A DNA stretch of 33,711 nt, taken from the NCBI GenBank assembly GCA_026981655.1, contig JALSIJ010000012.1:1-33711 (forward strand). Direction: 5' to 3'. Numbering within the stretch: position 1 is the first letter of the stretch; the number at the start of each line of letters is the position of its first letter. The stretch comes from Rhizobiaceae bacterium (GTDB lineage Bacteria; Pseudomonadota; Alphaproteobacteria; Rhizobiales; Rhizobiaceae). Both the position numbers and the translations under genes were made by a program. The notes below the pieces were generated by a model that saw nothing but the letters and a program-made list of their open reading frames with translations, did not search any database and was not told the DNA's origin. Below are positions 7,347 to 15,398 of the stretch, piece after piece.

Positions 7347-9413
7347 ATGAGCGACGTTAACGACCTATTTTCAATGGGAAATAATGCCAGGCCAGCGGCA
7401 AGCCCGCCTGCTTCGGTTGCGGTATCCAAAAAGTCGGTCACCTCCAAGAGCGCTGAAAAACGGGCTGCGGCAACGGGCAAGGATACGGACTATAACGCCT
7501 CTGATATTGAGGTGCTTGAAGGCCTTGAACCCGTACGTCGTCGACCCGGCATGTATATTGGCGGCACCGACCTTAAAGCCATGCATCACCTGTTTGCTGA
7601 AGTCATCGACAATTCAATGGATGAAGCGGTGGCTGGCCACGCCAGCTGGATTGAGGTTGATCTTGACGAGGAAGGCTATTTAAGCGTCACTGACAATGGA
7701 CGCGGTATTCCAGTGGACCCTCACCCGAAATTCAAAAATGTTTCCGCGCTAGAGGTTATTATGACCACCCTGCACGCGGGCGGTAAATTTGATGGCGATG
7801 CCTATGAAACCTCAGGCGGCCTACACGGTGTTGGCGTTTCTGTGGTCAATGCGCTTTCCGATGATCTGGTAGTTGAGGTGGCGCGTAATCGTCAATTATT
7901 CAGTCAGCGCTATTCCAAAGGGCTGCCGCAATCCGGGCTTGAATCACTTGGCGAGGTTCACAATCGTCGTGGAACGAAAATTCGTTTTCATCCTGATCCG
8001 GAAATTTTTGGAAAGAATGCAAAATTTGATCCAGCCAGACTGTATAAAATGGCGCGGTCAAAAGCCTATCTCTTCGGCGGAGTAGAAATCCGCTGGTCAT
8101 GCGCCCCTTCGCTGTTTGGCGAAAATGATGCCGTTGAAGAGAAAGCCGTATTCCACTTTCCCGGCGGTTTGCGCGACTATCTCGAGGCATCTTTGGGCAA
8201 GCAATATCAGGTTACCAAAGAGCCGTTTGCCGGAAAATCCGCCAAGTCCAGCGGTCATGGTGCCGTCGAGTGGGCAATTTCCTGGTATGGTGACGATGGT
8301 TTTGTGAATTCCTATTGTAACACAGTGCCGACACCGGAAGGGGGAACCCATGAGGCGGGCTTACGCATAGCATTAACACGTGGGTTGAAGTCTTATGCTG
8401 AAATGCTTGGAAACAAACGCGGTTCGGTCATCACAACCGACGACGTAATGACCTCAGCAGCGGCGATTATGTCGGTATTTATTCGTGAACCGGAGTTCGT
8501 TGGCCAGACCAAAGACAAGTTGGCGACGGTGGAAGCACAGCGAATTATTGAAAATGCCATTCGTGATCCATTTGATCATTGGTTAGCGGCATCGCCGCAA
8601 GAGGCCAGCAAGTTACTCGACTGGGTGGTTGACCGGGCAGAGGAACGACTTCGCCGACGCAAGGAAAAGGAAGTAAATCGCAAAACCGCATCACGCAAAT
8701 TACGACTGCCAGGCAAACTGGCAGATTGTTCGCAAACGGCAGCCGGTGATACGGAAATTTTTATCGTCGAGGGGGACAGCGCGGGCGGCTCAGCCAAACA
8801 GGCGCGCAACCGCAAAAATCAGGCGATTTTACCACTGCGCGGCAAAATCCTCAACGTGGCCAGCGCCAGCCGCGATAAGATGACCCAAAGTCAGCAAATT
8901 TCTGATTTAATCCAGGCTCTGGGCAGCGGCACGAGATCAAAATATCGCGACGACGATCTGCGCTATGACCGGGTTATTATTATGACCGATGCAGATGTGG
9001 ATGGCGCCCATATTGCCTCGTTGTTGATCACATTTTTCTATCAGGAAATGCCGGAACTTATTAGCAATGGCCATTTGTATTTGGCGATACCGCCGCTTTA
9101 CCGAATTTCTCAAGGCGGAAAGACGCTCTATGCTCGCGATGATGCGCATAAGGATGAGTTATTAAAAAGCGAGTTTGGCGGCAACAAGAAAATTGATATT
9201 GGCCGGTTTAAAGGCCTGGGTGAAATGATGCCCAAACAACTAAAAGAAACAACGATGGACCCGGCCAAGCGCTCTATGCTGCGGGTACAAATTATCGAGC
9301 CTGATGAAACGAGGTTATCTGTTGATCAACTAATGGGCACTAAACCTGAAGCCCGCTTTCGGTTTATTCAGGAAAACGCCCAGTTTGCTGACAGCAGCCA
9401 GCTTGACGTTTGA
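7347..9413 (+). CDS. parE: DNA topoisomerase IV subunit B
   Basis: ParE is the ATPase subunit of topoisomerase IV, which decatenates daughter chromosomes. The 688-residue product has the GHKL ATPase motifs EVIDNSMDEA (about 88-97), DNGRGIPVD (about 116-124) and GGLHGVGVSVVNALS. The transducer domain follows, then the TOPRIM marks FIVEGDSAGGSAKQAR and MTDADVDGAHIASLL, and a C-terminal GRFKGLGEMMPKQL. The length and the DLFSM-type N-terminus fit ParE rather than GyrB. An Ala/Ser-rich N-terminal extension of about 50 residues precedes the ATPase core. The start follows AGAGG with about 10 bases spacing. The upstream 176 bases are AT-rich and should contain its promoter; no confident -35/-10 pair was found. 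Confidence 0.96.
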   Translation: MSDVNDLFSMGNNARPAASPPASVAVSKKSVTSKSAEKRAAATGKDTDYNASDIEVLEGLEPVRRRPGMYIGGTDLKAMHHLFAEVIDNSMDEAVAGHASWIEVDLDEEGYLSVTDNGRGIPVDPHPKFKNVSALEVIMTTLHAGGKFDGDAYETSGGLHGVGVSVVNALSDDLVVEVARNRQLFSQRYSKGLPQSGLESLGEVHNRRGTKIRFHPDPEIFGKNAKFDPARLYKMARSKAYLFGGVEIRWSCAPSLFGENDAVEEKAVFHFPGGLRDYLEASLGKQYQVTKEPFAGKSAKSSGHGAVEWAISWYGDDGFVNSYCNTVPTPEGGTHEAGLRIALTRGLKSYAEMLGNKRGSVITTDDVMTSAAAIMSVFIREPEFVGQTKDKLATVEAQRIIENAIRDPFDHWLAASPQEASKLLDWVVDRAEERLRRRKEKEVNRKTASRKLRLPGKLADCSQTAAGDTEIFIVEGDSAGGSAKQARNRKNQAILPLRGKILNVASASRDKMTQSQQISDLIQALGSGTRSKYRDDDLRYDRVIIMTDADVDGAHIASLLITFFYQEMPELISNGHLYLAIPPLYRISQGGKTLYARDDAHKDELLKSEFGGNKKIDIGRFKGLGEMMPKQLKETTMDPAKRSMLRVQIIEPDETRLSVDQLMGTKPEARFRFIQENAQFADSSQLDV

Positions 9414-9514
9414 TGTATTCTACTCACTATTGTCACTATTTTACCAATGGTACTGGCAACATGATTGAGGCTTTGCTAGGCTTTCTGAATAAAACTAATA
9501 ATCAGGGAGCCAAC

Positions 9515-9943
9515 ATGAAAACGATAATAAGCCTAGTCACTGGTTTTGGCATTGCAACAAGTATGATGTTTAGCAGTTTTGCTATTGCCCAGGAGAATGC
9601 GTTTTCTCTTGAACTCAACAGCGCAAAAGATAATGAGAACGGTTGTCGCCTCACCTATGTGGCAAAGAACAAGACCGGTACCAAACTTGATAAAACTTCT
9701 TACGAAGTTGTCGTTTTTGATAAGGATGGCGGTGTATCGCAATTTTTGATCCTTGAGTTTGGCAAGCTGCCAATAAACAAAACCAAAGTTGTACAGTTTG
9801 AGTTGAATGGTCAAAAATGTGCTGACATATCCAGATTGCTAATTAATGATGTTTCAGATTGCGAAGCCAACGGTAAAGCGGTTCAAATTTGCCTTGATGC
9901 CTTGAAAACAAAGTCTCGCACCAGCATCGACTTTGGTACTTGA
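9515..9943 (+). CDS. Small secreted periplasmic protein, first gene of the ExbB/ExbD operon
   Basis: This 142-residue protein is not recognised as a named family. It has a clear Sec signal peptide (MKTIISLVTGFGIATSMMF, cleavage probably after AIAQ or AQE near residues 24-27). The mature part is about 115 residues and largely polar, with four cysteines (NGCRL, QKCAD, SDCEA, QICLD) that could form two disulfides. The frame is open back to an ATG at 9410 overlapping the parE stop. The signal peptide and the AGGGAG-like Shine-Dalgarno (CAGGGAGCC just before it) fix the start at 9515. It is 23 bases upstream of the ExbB-like gene, so it is probably a periplasmic partner of the channel complex. Function is inferred from context only. 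Confidence 0.8.
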   Translation: MKTIISLVTGFGIATSMMFSSFAIAQENAFSLELNSAKDNENGCRLTYVAKNKTGTKLDKTSYEVVVFDKDGGVSQFLILEFGKLPINKTKVVQFELNGQKCADISRLLINDVSDCEANGKAVQICLDALKTKSRTSIDFGT

Positions 9944-9966
9944 TCATCGAATGATGGTGGATCAGG

Positions 9967-10638
9967 ATGTTTGAAGAAATAACAAAGCAGTTAACATCGA
10001 TCGGCGGTCCTGTGCTTGCTGTGTTGTTTCTGATTTCCCTGATTGCAACCGCCACCTCAATCTTCAAAATCCTGCAATTTGTACGAATTGGGGTTGGTAG
10101 ACACGCGGCTGCAAATGCGGCGCTAGTGAAATGGAATATCGGAGAAAAAAAGCTCGCATATGACATTGCAGCTGGAAATTTCGCCCCGCTTTCAAGAGTT
10201 GCTGCACAAACCATGCATTCCCTCGGCCTTGCGCCGGAACACCCAGAAATTGCCAAGGAACAGGCTGTTCATGTGGCAAAGGAAATTTTGAATAAGCTTG
10301 CCGGGTATATGCGTATTCTTGAATCAGTTGTTCAGGCAGCACCAATGCTTGGATTGCTGGGAACGGTTCTTGGAATGATTGATGCATTTGGCGAATTGGC
10401 CAAAGGCGACGGCGCCGTTGATCCGTCGCAACTTGCCGGCGGCATATTTGTGGCGTTAAGCACTACTGCTCTTGGGTTGATTATCGCCATTCCGTTTTAC
10501 TTTATTGCCAATTGGCTTGAATCCCGAATTGATGCGGAACGGGTTGCTATGGAGGCGACAATTTCGGCCATATTGTTCCGAACGCAAACTGAGAAATATA
10601 CCCCAACTCAAAAAACCGGGACATTAATCGGCCTTTAG
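9967..10638 (+). CDS. MotA/TolQ/ExbB-family proton channel subunit
   Basis: This 223-residue inner-membrane protein belongs to the ExbB/TolQ family, whose pentamer surrounds an ExbD/TolR dimer and uses proton flow to drive movement or energise an outer-membrane process. Three membrane segments are seen at about 14-37, 124-142 and 158-184, with the family's large cytoplasmic loop between the first two. The signature APMLGLLGTVLGMIDAF starts at residue 125, followed by a Gly/Ala/Thr-rich TM3 (FVALSTTALGLIIAIPFYFI). Two ExbD-like genes follow at once. No tolB/pal or TonB-dependent receptor gene is nearby, and the T6SS operon converges on this one. I therefore do not assign it to Tol-Pal or iron uptake. 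Confidence 0.9.
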   Translation: MFEEITKQLTSIGGPVLAVLFLISLIATATSIFKILQFVRIGVGRHAAANAALVKWNIGEKKLAYDIAAGNFAPLSRVAAQTMHSLGLAPEHPEIAKEQAVHVAKEILNKLAGYMRILESVVQAAPMLGLLGTVLGMIDAFGELAKGDGAVDPSQLAGGIFVALSTTALGLIIAIPFYFIANWLESRIDAERVAMEATISAILFRTQTEKYTPTQKTGTLIGL

Positions 10639-10662
10639 AAATCATATCTGCGCAGGTGAGAA

Positions 10663-11091
10663 ATGTCAGAATTATTGCCACAAAGACAATACCGCCGCAA
10701 AATTTCACTTACACCTTTGGTTGATGTGATCTTTCTTTTGCTGATATTTTTTATGCTGACCTCACAAATCGCTCCATTTTCAATCATTTCCCTTTCAACG
10801 GCAAAAATTGAAAAGGATATTGAGCAGATTAGTATTCCTCATGAGGCGGATGCCAGGTCGACAAGTTTTGGCGCGTTGATTAATGTGTTGAATGGCGGAG
10901 TGTCAATAAATGGCCAACGGGTTGCATATGAGAAAATTGATCAGGCATTAGCGCAGCTCCGTCAGGCTGGCACTACTGCTGCAATAATTTCGCCTAAATC
11001 AGCTTCATCTGTGCAAGATTTGATCACTGTCTTGGAAGCGGTGAAACGTGCGTCCTTTGAGACCATCAAAATTCGGAAGGCGAAAGATTGA
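10663..11091 (+). CDS. ExbD/TolR-family protein 1, with proton-relay Asp
   Basis: This is a 142-residue bitopic protein with one N-terminal membrane helix and a periplasmic domain. The helix LTPLVDVIFLLLIFFMLTS carries the conserved aspartate (D21) that shuttles protons in ExbD and TolR. The periplasmic part contains GGVSINGQRV and a later IISPKSASSVQDLITVLEAVK segment, which fits the ExbD fold. A GTGAG stretch lies before the start. Its stop codon overlaps an ATG (TGATG at 11089-11093) that opens a 12-codon frame leading to the next ExbD gene. It is expected to sit in the ExbB pore, alone or paired with the next protein. Confidence 0.9.
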   Translation: MSELLPQRQYRRKISLTPLVDVIFLLLIFFMLTSQIAPFSIISLSTAKIEKDIEQISIPHEADARSTSFGALINVLNGGVSINGQRVAYEKIDQALAQLRQAGTTAAIISPKSASSVQDLITVLEAVKRASFETIKIRKAKD

Positions 11092-11125
11092 TGGCGGAAA
11101 TTAGTGATCGAATTGGGCATATGGT

Positions 11126-11557
11126 ATGATTGACAATATGCTTGCATCGAAAAAGACCACCCTCACGGCTGACTTTTCGCTGGCAATTATCAATGTAGTT
11201 TTTCTCTTGCTGTTCTTTTTCATCTTGACCGGTAGCATTGTTCAGCGCTCTGAAATGGAGGTTCGTGCGCCATTTACCAAAAACCTACCGCTGGAACGCC
11301 TGCCTCGGCCCTTAATTGTAATTTCACAACACGGCGAATTATTCCTCGATGGACTCCCAATCAAAGAGGAATATCTGATTTCCAAGATTTCCAATCAGCC
11401 AGATCGACCAGATACTGCAATTAAAAAGCTGAACATATTGGCCGATGGCGCACTCTCAGCCAATTTATTTCTTAAATTGGTGGAAAAGTTGCGAAAGACC
11501 GGGTTACCCATAAAAATTGTTACAGTTCGAACTACAGCGAAAAAAGAGGAGTTGTAA
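11126..11557 (+). CDS. ExbD/TolR-family protein 2, Asn replaces the proton-relay Asp
   Basis: This second ExbD-like protein has 143 residues. Its N-terminal helix, LAIINVVFLLLFFFILTGS, aligns with the first ExbD (LVDVIFLLL against IINVVFLLL). Asn23 therefore stands where the family has its essential Asp. The periplasmic part has LIVISQHGELFLDGLPI and a following helix-rich segment typical of ExbD. If it forms a heterodimer with the first ExbD, only one of the two proton sites would be active. There is no strong Shine-Dalgarno; translation may be coupled through the 12-codon frame at 11091-11129, whose stop overlaps this start (ATGA). A Shine-Dalgarno for the following gene lies inside its 3' end. 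Confidence 0.85.
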   Translation: MIDNMLASKKTTLTADFSLAIINVVFLLLFFFILTGSIVQRSEMEVRAPFTKNLPLERLPRPLIVISQHGELFLDGLPIKEEYLISKISNQPDRPDTAIKKLNILADGALSANLFLKLVEKLRKTGLPIKIVTVRTTAKKEEL

Positions 11558-11558
11558 G

Positions 11559-13346
11559 ATTAACCCAAGCGATTTCACCAGCTGGATGATATCGGCACTG
11601 CTGGCAACAGGTTTGCACGGCGGTTTTCTTTACGCCTATGCAAACCAGATTGATGAAACCCAAAGAAGCGTGAGCAAAACAAAAATATCGTTACTTGATC
11701 TGCCGTCAATTTCCGGGACAACAACAATTGACGCAAAACCCATGCCGAGGGTTTCGCCTAAAGTCGCTGCCAGTTTTCAGCCTGCTATCAAGAATCAGGC
11801 CCAACGCCTCTCAAACTCATCCAAACAAATCCGCAATGCCATTCCAAATACAAGCACTATTAGGGCTGAAATCGCCAATAAAGTGAACGAGCCTCAAACC
11901 GCAAAAACGGTAAAACCTGATAGTTTTGCTCAGGCCAAAGATCTGCGTCCATCAAGACAACAGGCAGTTTCTAATGCATCCAAAATAATTTCCACAGTTC
12001 AAAATGCGAGCAAACAACCGAGAACGGTTATCAATGAACAGACAGCAAGAATTATTGACAACAATATAGTCATCCAATCTAAAAAACTAAATTCGGAATT
12101 ATTGGAACCGAAGAATGTTGGTAAAATTGTTAGGCAAACCAATACCGCACTCCCTGCAAAAATAACGAAAAGCCAACGTGTTGCTAAATTTTTGAGACAA
12201 GACCCGGGTAAACAGCAGGACACTAAATCGGTAAAATTAGACAAAATCGTTCGCAGATCGTTATCGGATGGAAAAATTGCCTCACCGACACAGGCTCCAT
12301 CCAAGCCTTTGGTCGAGATTGCAAAGACAGGTAAAAATGTCAGCAAGGTTCAACAAGCACCCAAATTGCTGACATCCAATCAGCCGGTAAAGCCTTTAAT
12401 TGTATCCAGGAAATCAAGTTTTGAAACTGAAAATAAAGCGATATCGAAGCCTGTTGACCGCCGGGCATCAGCGCCTATCAAGAGGAATGTTCCTACTGCA
12501 ATCAAGCCGAGGCGCGATAGTTCCTTTAAAAAAGTTGCCCGCGTTTCAAGAGTGCTGGTCGAAAAACCACCAGTTAAAATTGGTTCAATCAAGCCTGTCC
12601 GTCCAATTGAGCAGAAAGCCAAGTCTTCCAGAATATCAATGTCAGGTAATCAGGTGGCAATGATTGCCAGACCAAATCAAATAAAGCAGGAACTGCGGCC
12701 CGCTCCCACCAAAAGACAAATAAATGATTTTGCAAAGGTGGTTCAATTCATGAAGTTTCATCAATCGGAAAACATCTGCTTTTTGGCCATGCCCTATGTA
12801 TCAAAATTGGAACGGATGCAAATTATTGGATTCTCCAACGAGACGAGCAGTTGGCCTACCTTTCAAAATGCCGTTCGTGATAACACTAAATTTGATATAC
12901 TTGGACGATTAATCAGTATCAGCGATGCGCAATGCCAGGTCGTTGAATTTGCCCGGCAAAACAAATCATATCCTTCATTTTCGGTATCAATGGATGTTGA
13001 AAAAAATGAAATTGCAAATGGCAGCTTTGTTGCCGGTAAAATGTACATCAATGAAGGGCGGTATTTAAATTTGTATCTGGTGGATGATGAAGGTACCGCG
13101 ATCAATATCAACAGGTTTGTGAAAATTGGAAAAAACATCTCAACATTCAGGTTACAGGTGAATTTAACCAGTGGTGCGGTAAAAACATCTCAATTATTGC
13201 TGGCCATCGTCACAGACGAGTTACTTGCCAGCACAATATTACACGACCCAACTCCTGCCACTCAATTGCTAAAAGACATTCAAAATGAAGCTAGCGAAAA
13301 AAACCTTAAACTGGATCTGGCAATTTCGTCGTTTTTGGTAAAATAG
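11559..13346 (+). CDS. TonB/TolA-shaped protein with a PpkA-type C-terminal domain
   Basis: The product has about 595 residues. It has an N-terminal membrane anchor (MISALLATGLHGGFLYAYA), then about 350 residues that are rich in Lys, Pro, Ser, Gln and Asn and look disordered. A folded C-terminal domain of about 200 residues begins near base 12720. The shape is that of TonB or TolA, and it follows ExbB/ExbD genes, so a periplasm-spanning energy transducer is inferred. The C-terminal domain is not recognisable as a TonB domain. Instead it aligns by eye with the periplasmic end of the PpkA kinase encoded opposite (13419-15380). The start is uncertain: AGAGGAG at 11545-11551 is ideally placed for ATT at 11559, while TTG 11517 and ATG 11586 are in frame but lack a Shine-Dalgarno. 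Confidence 0.75.
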   Translation: MNPSDFTSWMISALLATGLHGGFLYAYANQIDETQRSVSKTKISLLDLPSISGTTTIDAKPMPRVSPKVAASFQPAIKNQAQRLSNSSKQIRNAIPNTSTIRAEIANKVNEPQTAKTVKPDSFAQAKDLRPSRQQAVSNASKIISTVQNASKQPRTVINEQTARIIDNNIVIQSKKLNSELLEPKNVGKIVRQTNTALPAKITKSQRVAKFLRQDPGKQQDTKSVKLDKIVRRSLSDGKIASPTQAPSKPLVEIAKTGKNVSKVQQAPKLLTSNQPVKPLIVSRKSSFETENKAISKPVDRRASAPIKRNVPTAIKPRRDSSFKKVARVSRVLVEKPPVKIGSIKPVRPIEQKAKSSRISMSGNQVAMIARPNQIKQELRPAPTKRQINDFAKVVQFMKFHQSENICFLAMPYVSKLERMQIIGFSNETSSWPTFQNAVRDNTKFDILGRLISISDAQCQVVEFARQNKSYPSFSVSMDVEKNEIANGSFVAGKMYINEGRYLNLYLVDDEGTAININRFVKIGKNISTFRLQVNLTSGAVKTSQLLLAIVTDELLASTILHDPTPATQLLKDIQNEASEKNLKLDLAISSFLVK

Positions 13347-13378
13347 CGACGAACTGGTCAGCCACCTTGGTTGGGTGA

Positions 13379-13396
13379 TTAGAGTCAGGACTCTAA
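13379..13396. repeat. Perfect palindrome TTAGAGTC-AG-GACTCTAA between convergent operons
   Basis: Eight-base perfect arms are separated by 2 bases. It lies in the 72-base gap between the TonB-like gene and ppkA. There is no T-run on either side, so it is not a normal terminator. The core GAGTC-AG-GACTC has the same shape as the tip of the terminal repeats of the element at 26422-26757 (GGGTC-AG-GACCC), and is likewise flanked by TA. It may be a remnant end of that element type. Confidence 0.6.
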
Positions 13397-13418
13397 ACAT
13401 GAGCAACCTTTTGCCCCC

Positions 13419-15380
13419 TTACCCACCAAGCTTGAAATATTTGGCAACTGCACCGACTTCAATATCGCCCGATTTAACGGACTTCAAAATTCGCTGCAAA
13501 AGTTTGGATGCCAACTCGGGTTCGGACAACTGAATTTCTTTGATTTTCTTTCGACTTGATAAAGCTAAAATCAATTGTGGAAGCGGATCGCGTGTTTCAA
13601 GATCAATCAGCTTTATATTGAATGAAGCGGTATCACCTTTGACTACCAGGAAATTTTCCAGATTATACACCACACCAGCATTGTCGATTAAAAGCAGACT
13701 TACCACTCCATCCTTTATTTTGGCGAGCTGCCCTTTTAGCGGCTGCCCACTGGTAACATTGGTACTGCTCAAACTCAATGTGGGTTTGAGCATTTTGCTG
13801 GAGCGCACGGCTTGTAAAAACTCAACAACTGCACACTGTTCTTTGGCGATCAGCCGAGCCTGAATATCCGGTTCCATTCCATGCTTTGCCTGAAACTCCT
13901 TATCCATCACTTCAAGCATTTTAACATCAGTTGCAAAGCCTTCAATCTGAATTGAATTTTCAGATATATCCATTATGGACGCATAAAAACATTTCCCACC
14001 ATCAAATTTATTCAGCCAATCCACCATAGCGACGGCTCTGTTCAACGGTCTGGTCGTTGGTTTATCAACAACTTCGGGTTCGATAGGCTTATCGGGCGTT
14101 ACCGGTCGTTCAGGTGTTACTGGTTTTTCAACTACCGTATCTTTTTTCTTTGTGCCGATAAATTCATCCAGCATGCCGGTTGTATAAGCACCACCGCCGA
14201 TAGCGGCCATTGTGACCAAAAGCAAACCAGCAATCAAACCCGTTCGAGATTTTTTTGGCGCGGCAATATTTTCAGGCACAGGAGGCGAATAATGCGGGAC
14301 GAAACTGCGTTCAGGCGACAATCCATCGGCTCCCGGTCTCTGGGATCCTTCAAAGGGATTGCCAATTCCAGACACCAAACCGGCAGCTGGCGGCTGACTA
14401 TATGCAGGCGATGCACTTTGCATTGGCGGAACGGATGATGGAGCAATTACGGTTGCATTTGAAGAATCAACGCCTAGCATCGGAGACGGTGGCTGACTTG
14501 GTGCATCTGTCACTCGTGAGGTTTCAGGTGGGAACAACCAATCCACCACAACTGCCATGCTTTCCGGGCGGTCGTCGGGGTCGGGTTGCAACATCGCATT
14601 TATCAGCGGTTGCACCGAAGGATCAACCCAAGATATATCAGGAACCACGCGGCGCTTTTCAATGACATCCACCTGGGAGCCACTCATGTCAATGGACTCA
14701 CCTGCAAGTGCAGCGGCAAATACCAGGCCCAGACTATAAATGTCAGAGCGCTCGGTTACATCCCCATCAAAAAGGCCCAATTGTTCGGGCGATACATAAT
14801 TGTACTTGCCGGCAAATTTTCCGCCCAACAATGTACCACCGCCAACGCCGGCCGCTTTGGCGATGCCAAAATCGATTATTTTAGCGCGCTTTTTGTTGTT
14901 TACATCAACCAGGATAATGTTATCCGGCGACAAGTCACGGTGAATTACACCAGCCAGATGGGCCGCATTCAAACCGGATGCGACGCCAGCGATCATCTTG
15001 CGAGCCTCGTTGACCGGCATCGGACCCTCAAGCATTCTGTCCGCCACTGACTGGCCATCGACAAATTCCATGGCGAGATAGGGACGCCCAACACCAGGAT
15101 CGACGGTAAATACATGATAGCGAACAATGGAATCGTGTGAAAGATGATTTAGAACAGACGCTTCTTTTCTAAACAGCGCCAAAATGGTTTCATCTTTTGC
15201 AAATTCGGGCAAAACAATTTTAATGGCAACCACATCGCCAGTTTGAATATTGTGGCCGCGATATACCTCGCCCATACCGCCCATGGCGATACGTTCGTCA
15301 ATCTCATAGATGCCGTTTAACTGCGTGCCGGGGGCAACGCCGTCAGTCAGATCGACAAATGTTTTATCATCAGAGGACAT
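13419..15380 (-). CDS. ppkA: T6SS serine/threonine protein kinase PpkA (ImpN)
   Basis: PpkA is the membrane kinase of the T6SS threonine-phosphorylation pathway. The 653-residue protein has an N-terminal Hanks-type kinase domain (about 24-285): Gly-rich loop IAMGGMGEVYRG (31-42), catalytic K54 in VAIK, HRDL (147-150), DFG (170-172) and SPEQ (197-200). A Pro/Ser-rich linker follows (about 290-375). One membrane helix (about 379-399) places residues 400-653 in the periplasm. A Pro-rich stalk with repeated PVTPE/PVTPD units comes next, then a domain at about 448-640 with C464 and C516. That last domain is similar to the C-terminus of the facing TonB-like protein. It is the last gene of the operon, 18 bases after pppA. 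Confidence 0.92.
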   Translation of the reverse strand: MSSDDKTFVDLTDGVAPGTQLNGIYEIDERIAMGGMGEVYRGHNIQTGDVVAIKIVLPEFAKDETILALFRKEASVLNHLSHDSIVRYHVFTVDPGVGRPYLAMEFVDGQSVADRMLEGPMPVNEARKMIAGVASGLNAAHLAGVIHRDLSPDNIILVDVNNKKRAKIIDFGIAKAAGVGGGTLLGGKFAGKYNYVSPEQLGLFDGDVTERSDIYSLGLVFAAALAGESIDMSGSQVDVIEKRRVVPDISWVDPSVQPLINAMLQPDPDDRPESMAVVVDWLFPPETSRVTDAPSQPPSPMLGVDSSNATVIAPSSVPPMQSASPAYSQPPAAGLVSGIGNPFEGSQRPGADGLSPERSFVPHYSPPVPENIAAPKKSRTGLIAGLLLVTMAAIGGGAYTTGMLDEFIGTKKKDTVVEKPVTPERPVTPDKPIEPEVVDKPTTRPLNRAVAMVDWLNKFDGGKCFYASIMDISENSIQIEGFATDVKMLEVMDKEFQAKHGMEPDIQARLIAKEQCAVVEFLQAVRSSKMLKPTLSLSSTNVTSGQPLKGQLAKIKDGVVSLLLIDNAGVVYNLENFLVVKGDTASFNIKLIDLETRDPLPQLILALSSRKKIKEIQLSEPELASKLLQRILKSVKSGDIEVGAVAKYFKLGG

Positions 15381-15398
15381 GGTGCCGGATTAGCCCTT

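Noticed and set aside
9410-9514. Extension of the secreted protein to an ATG overlapping the parE stop
   Set aside because: The extension would bury a clear signal peptide 35 residues inside the protein; a Shine-Dalgarno precedes ATG 9515.
9967-13346. Assignment of the motor operon to Tol-Pal or siderophore uptake
   Set aside because: No tolB, pal or TonB-dependent receptor gene is adjacent, there are two ExbDs, and the TonB-shaped protein ends in a PpkA-type domain rather than a TonB or TolA domain.
14030-14160. Pro-rich PVTPE/PVTPD units in ppkA as a variable tandem repeat
   Set aside because: Only about three imperfect units are present, which is typical of a periplasmic stalk and not an expanded repeat array.
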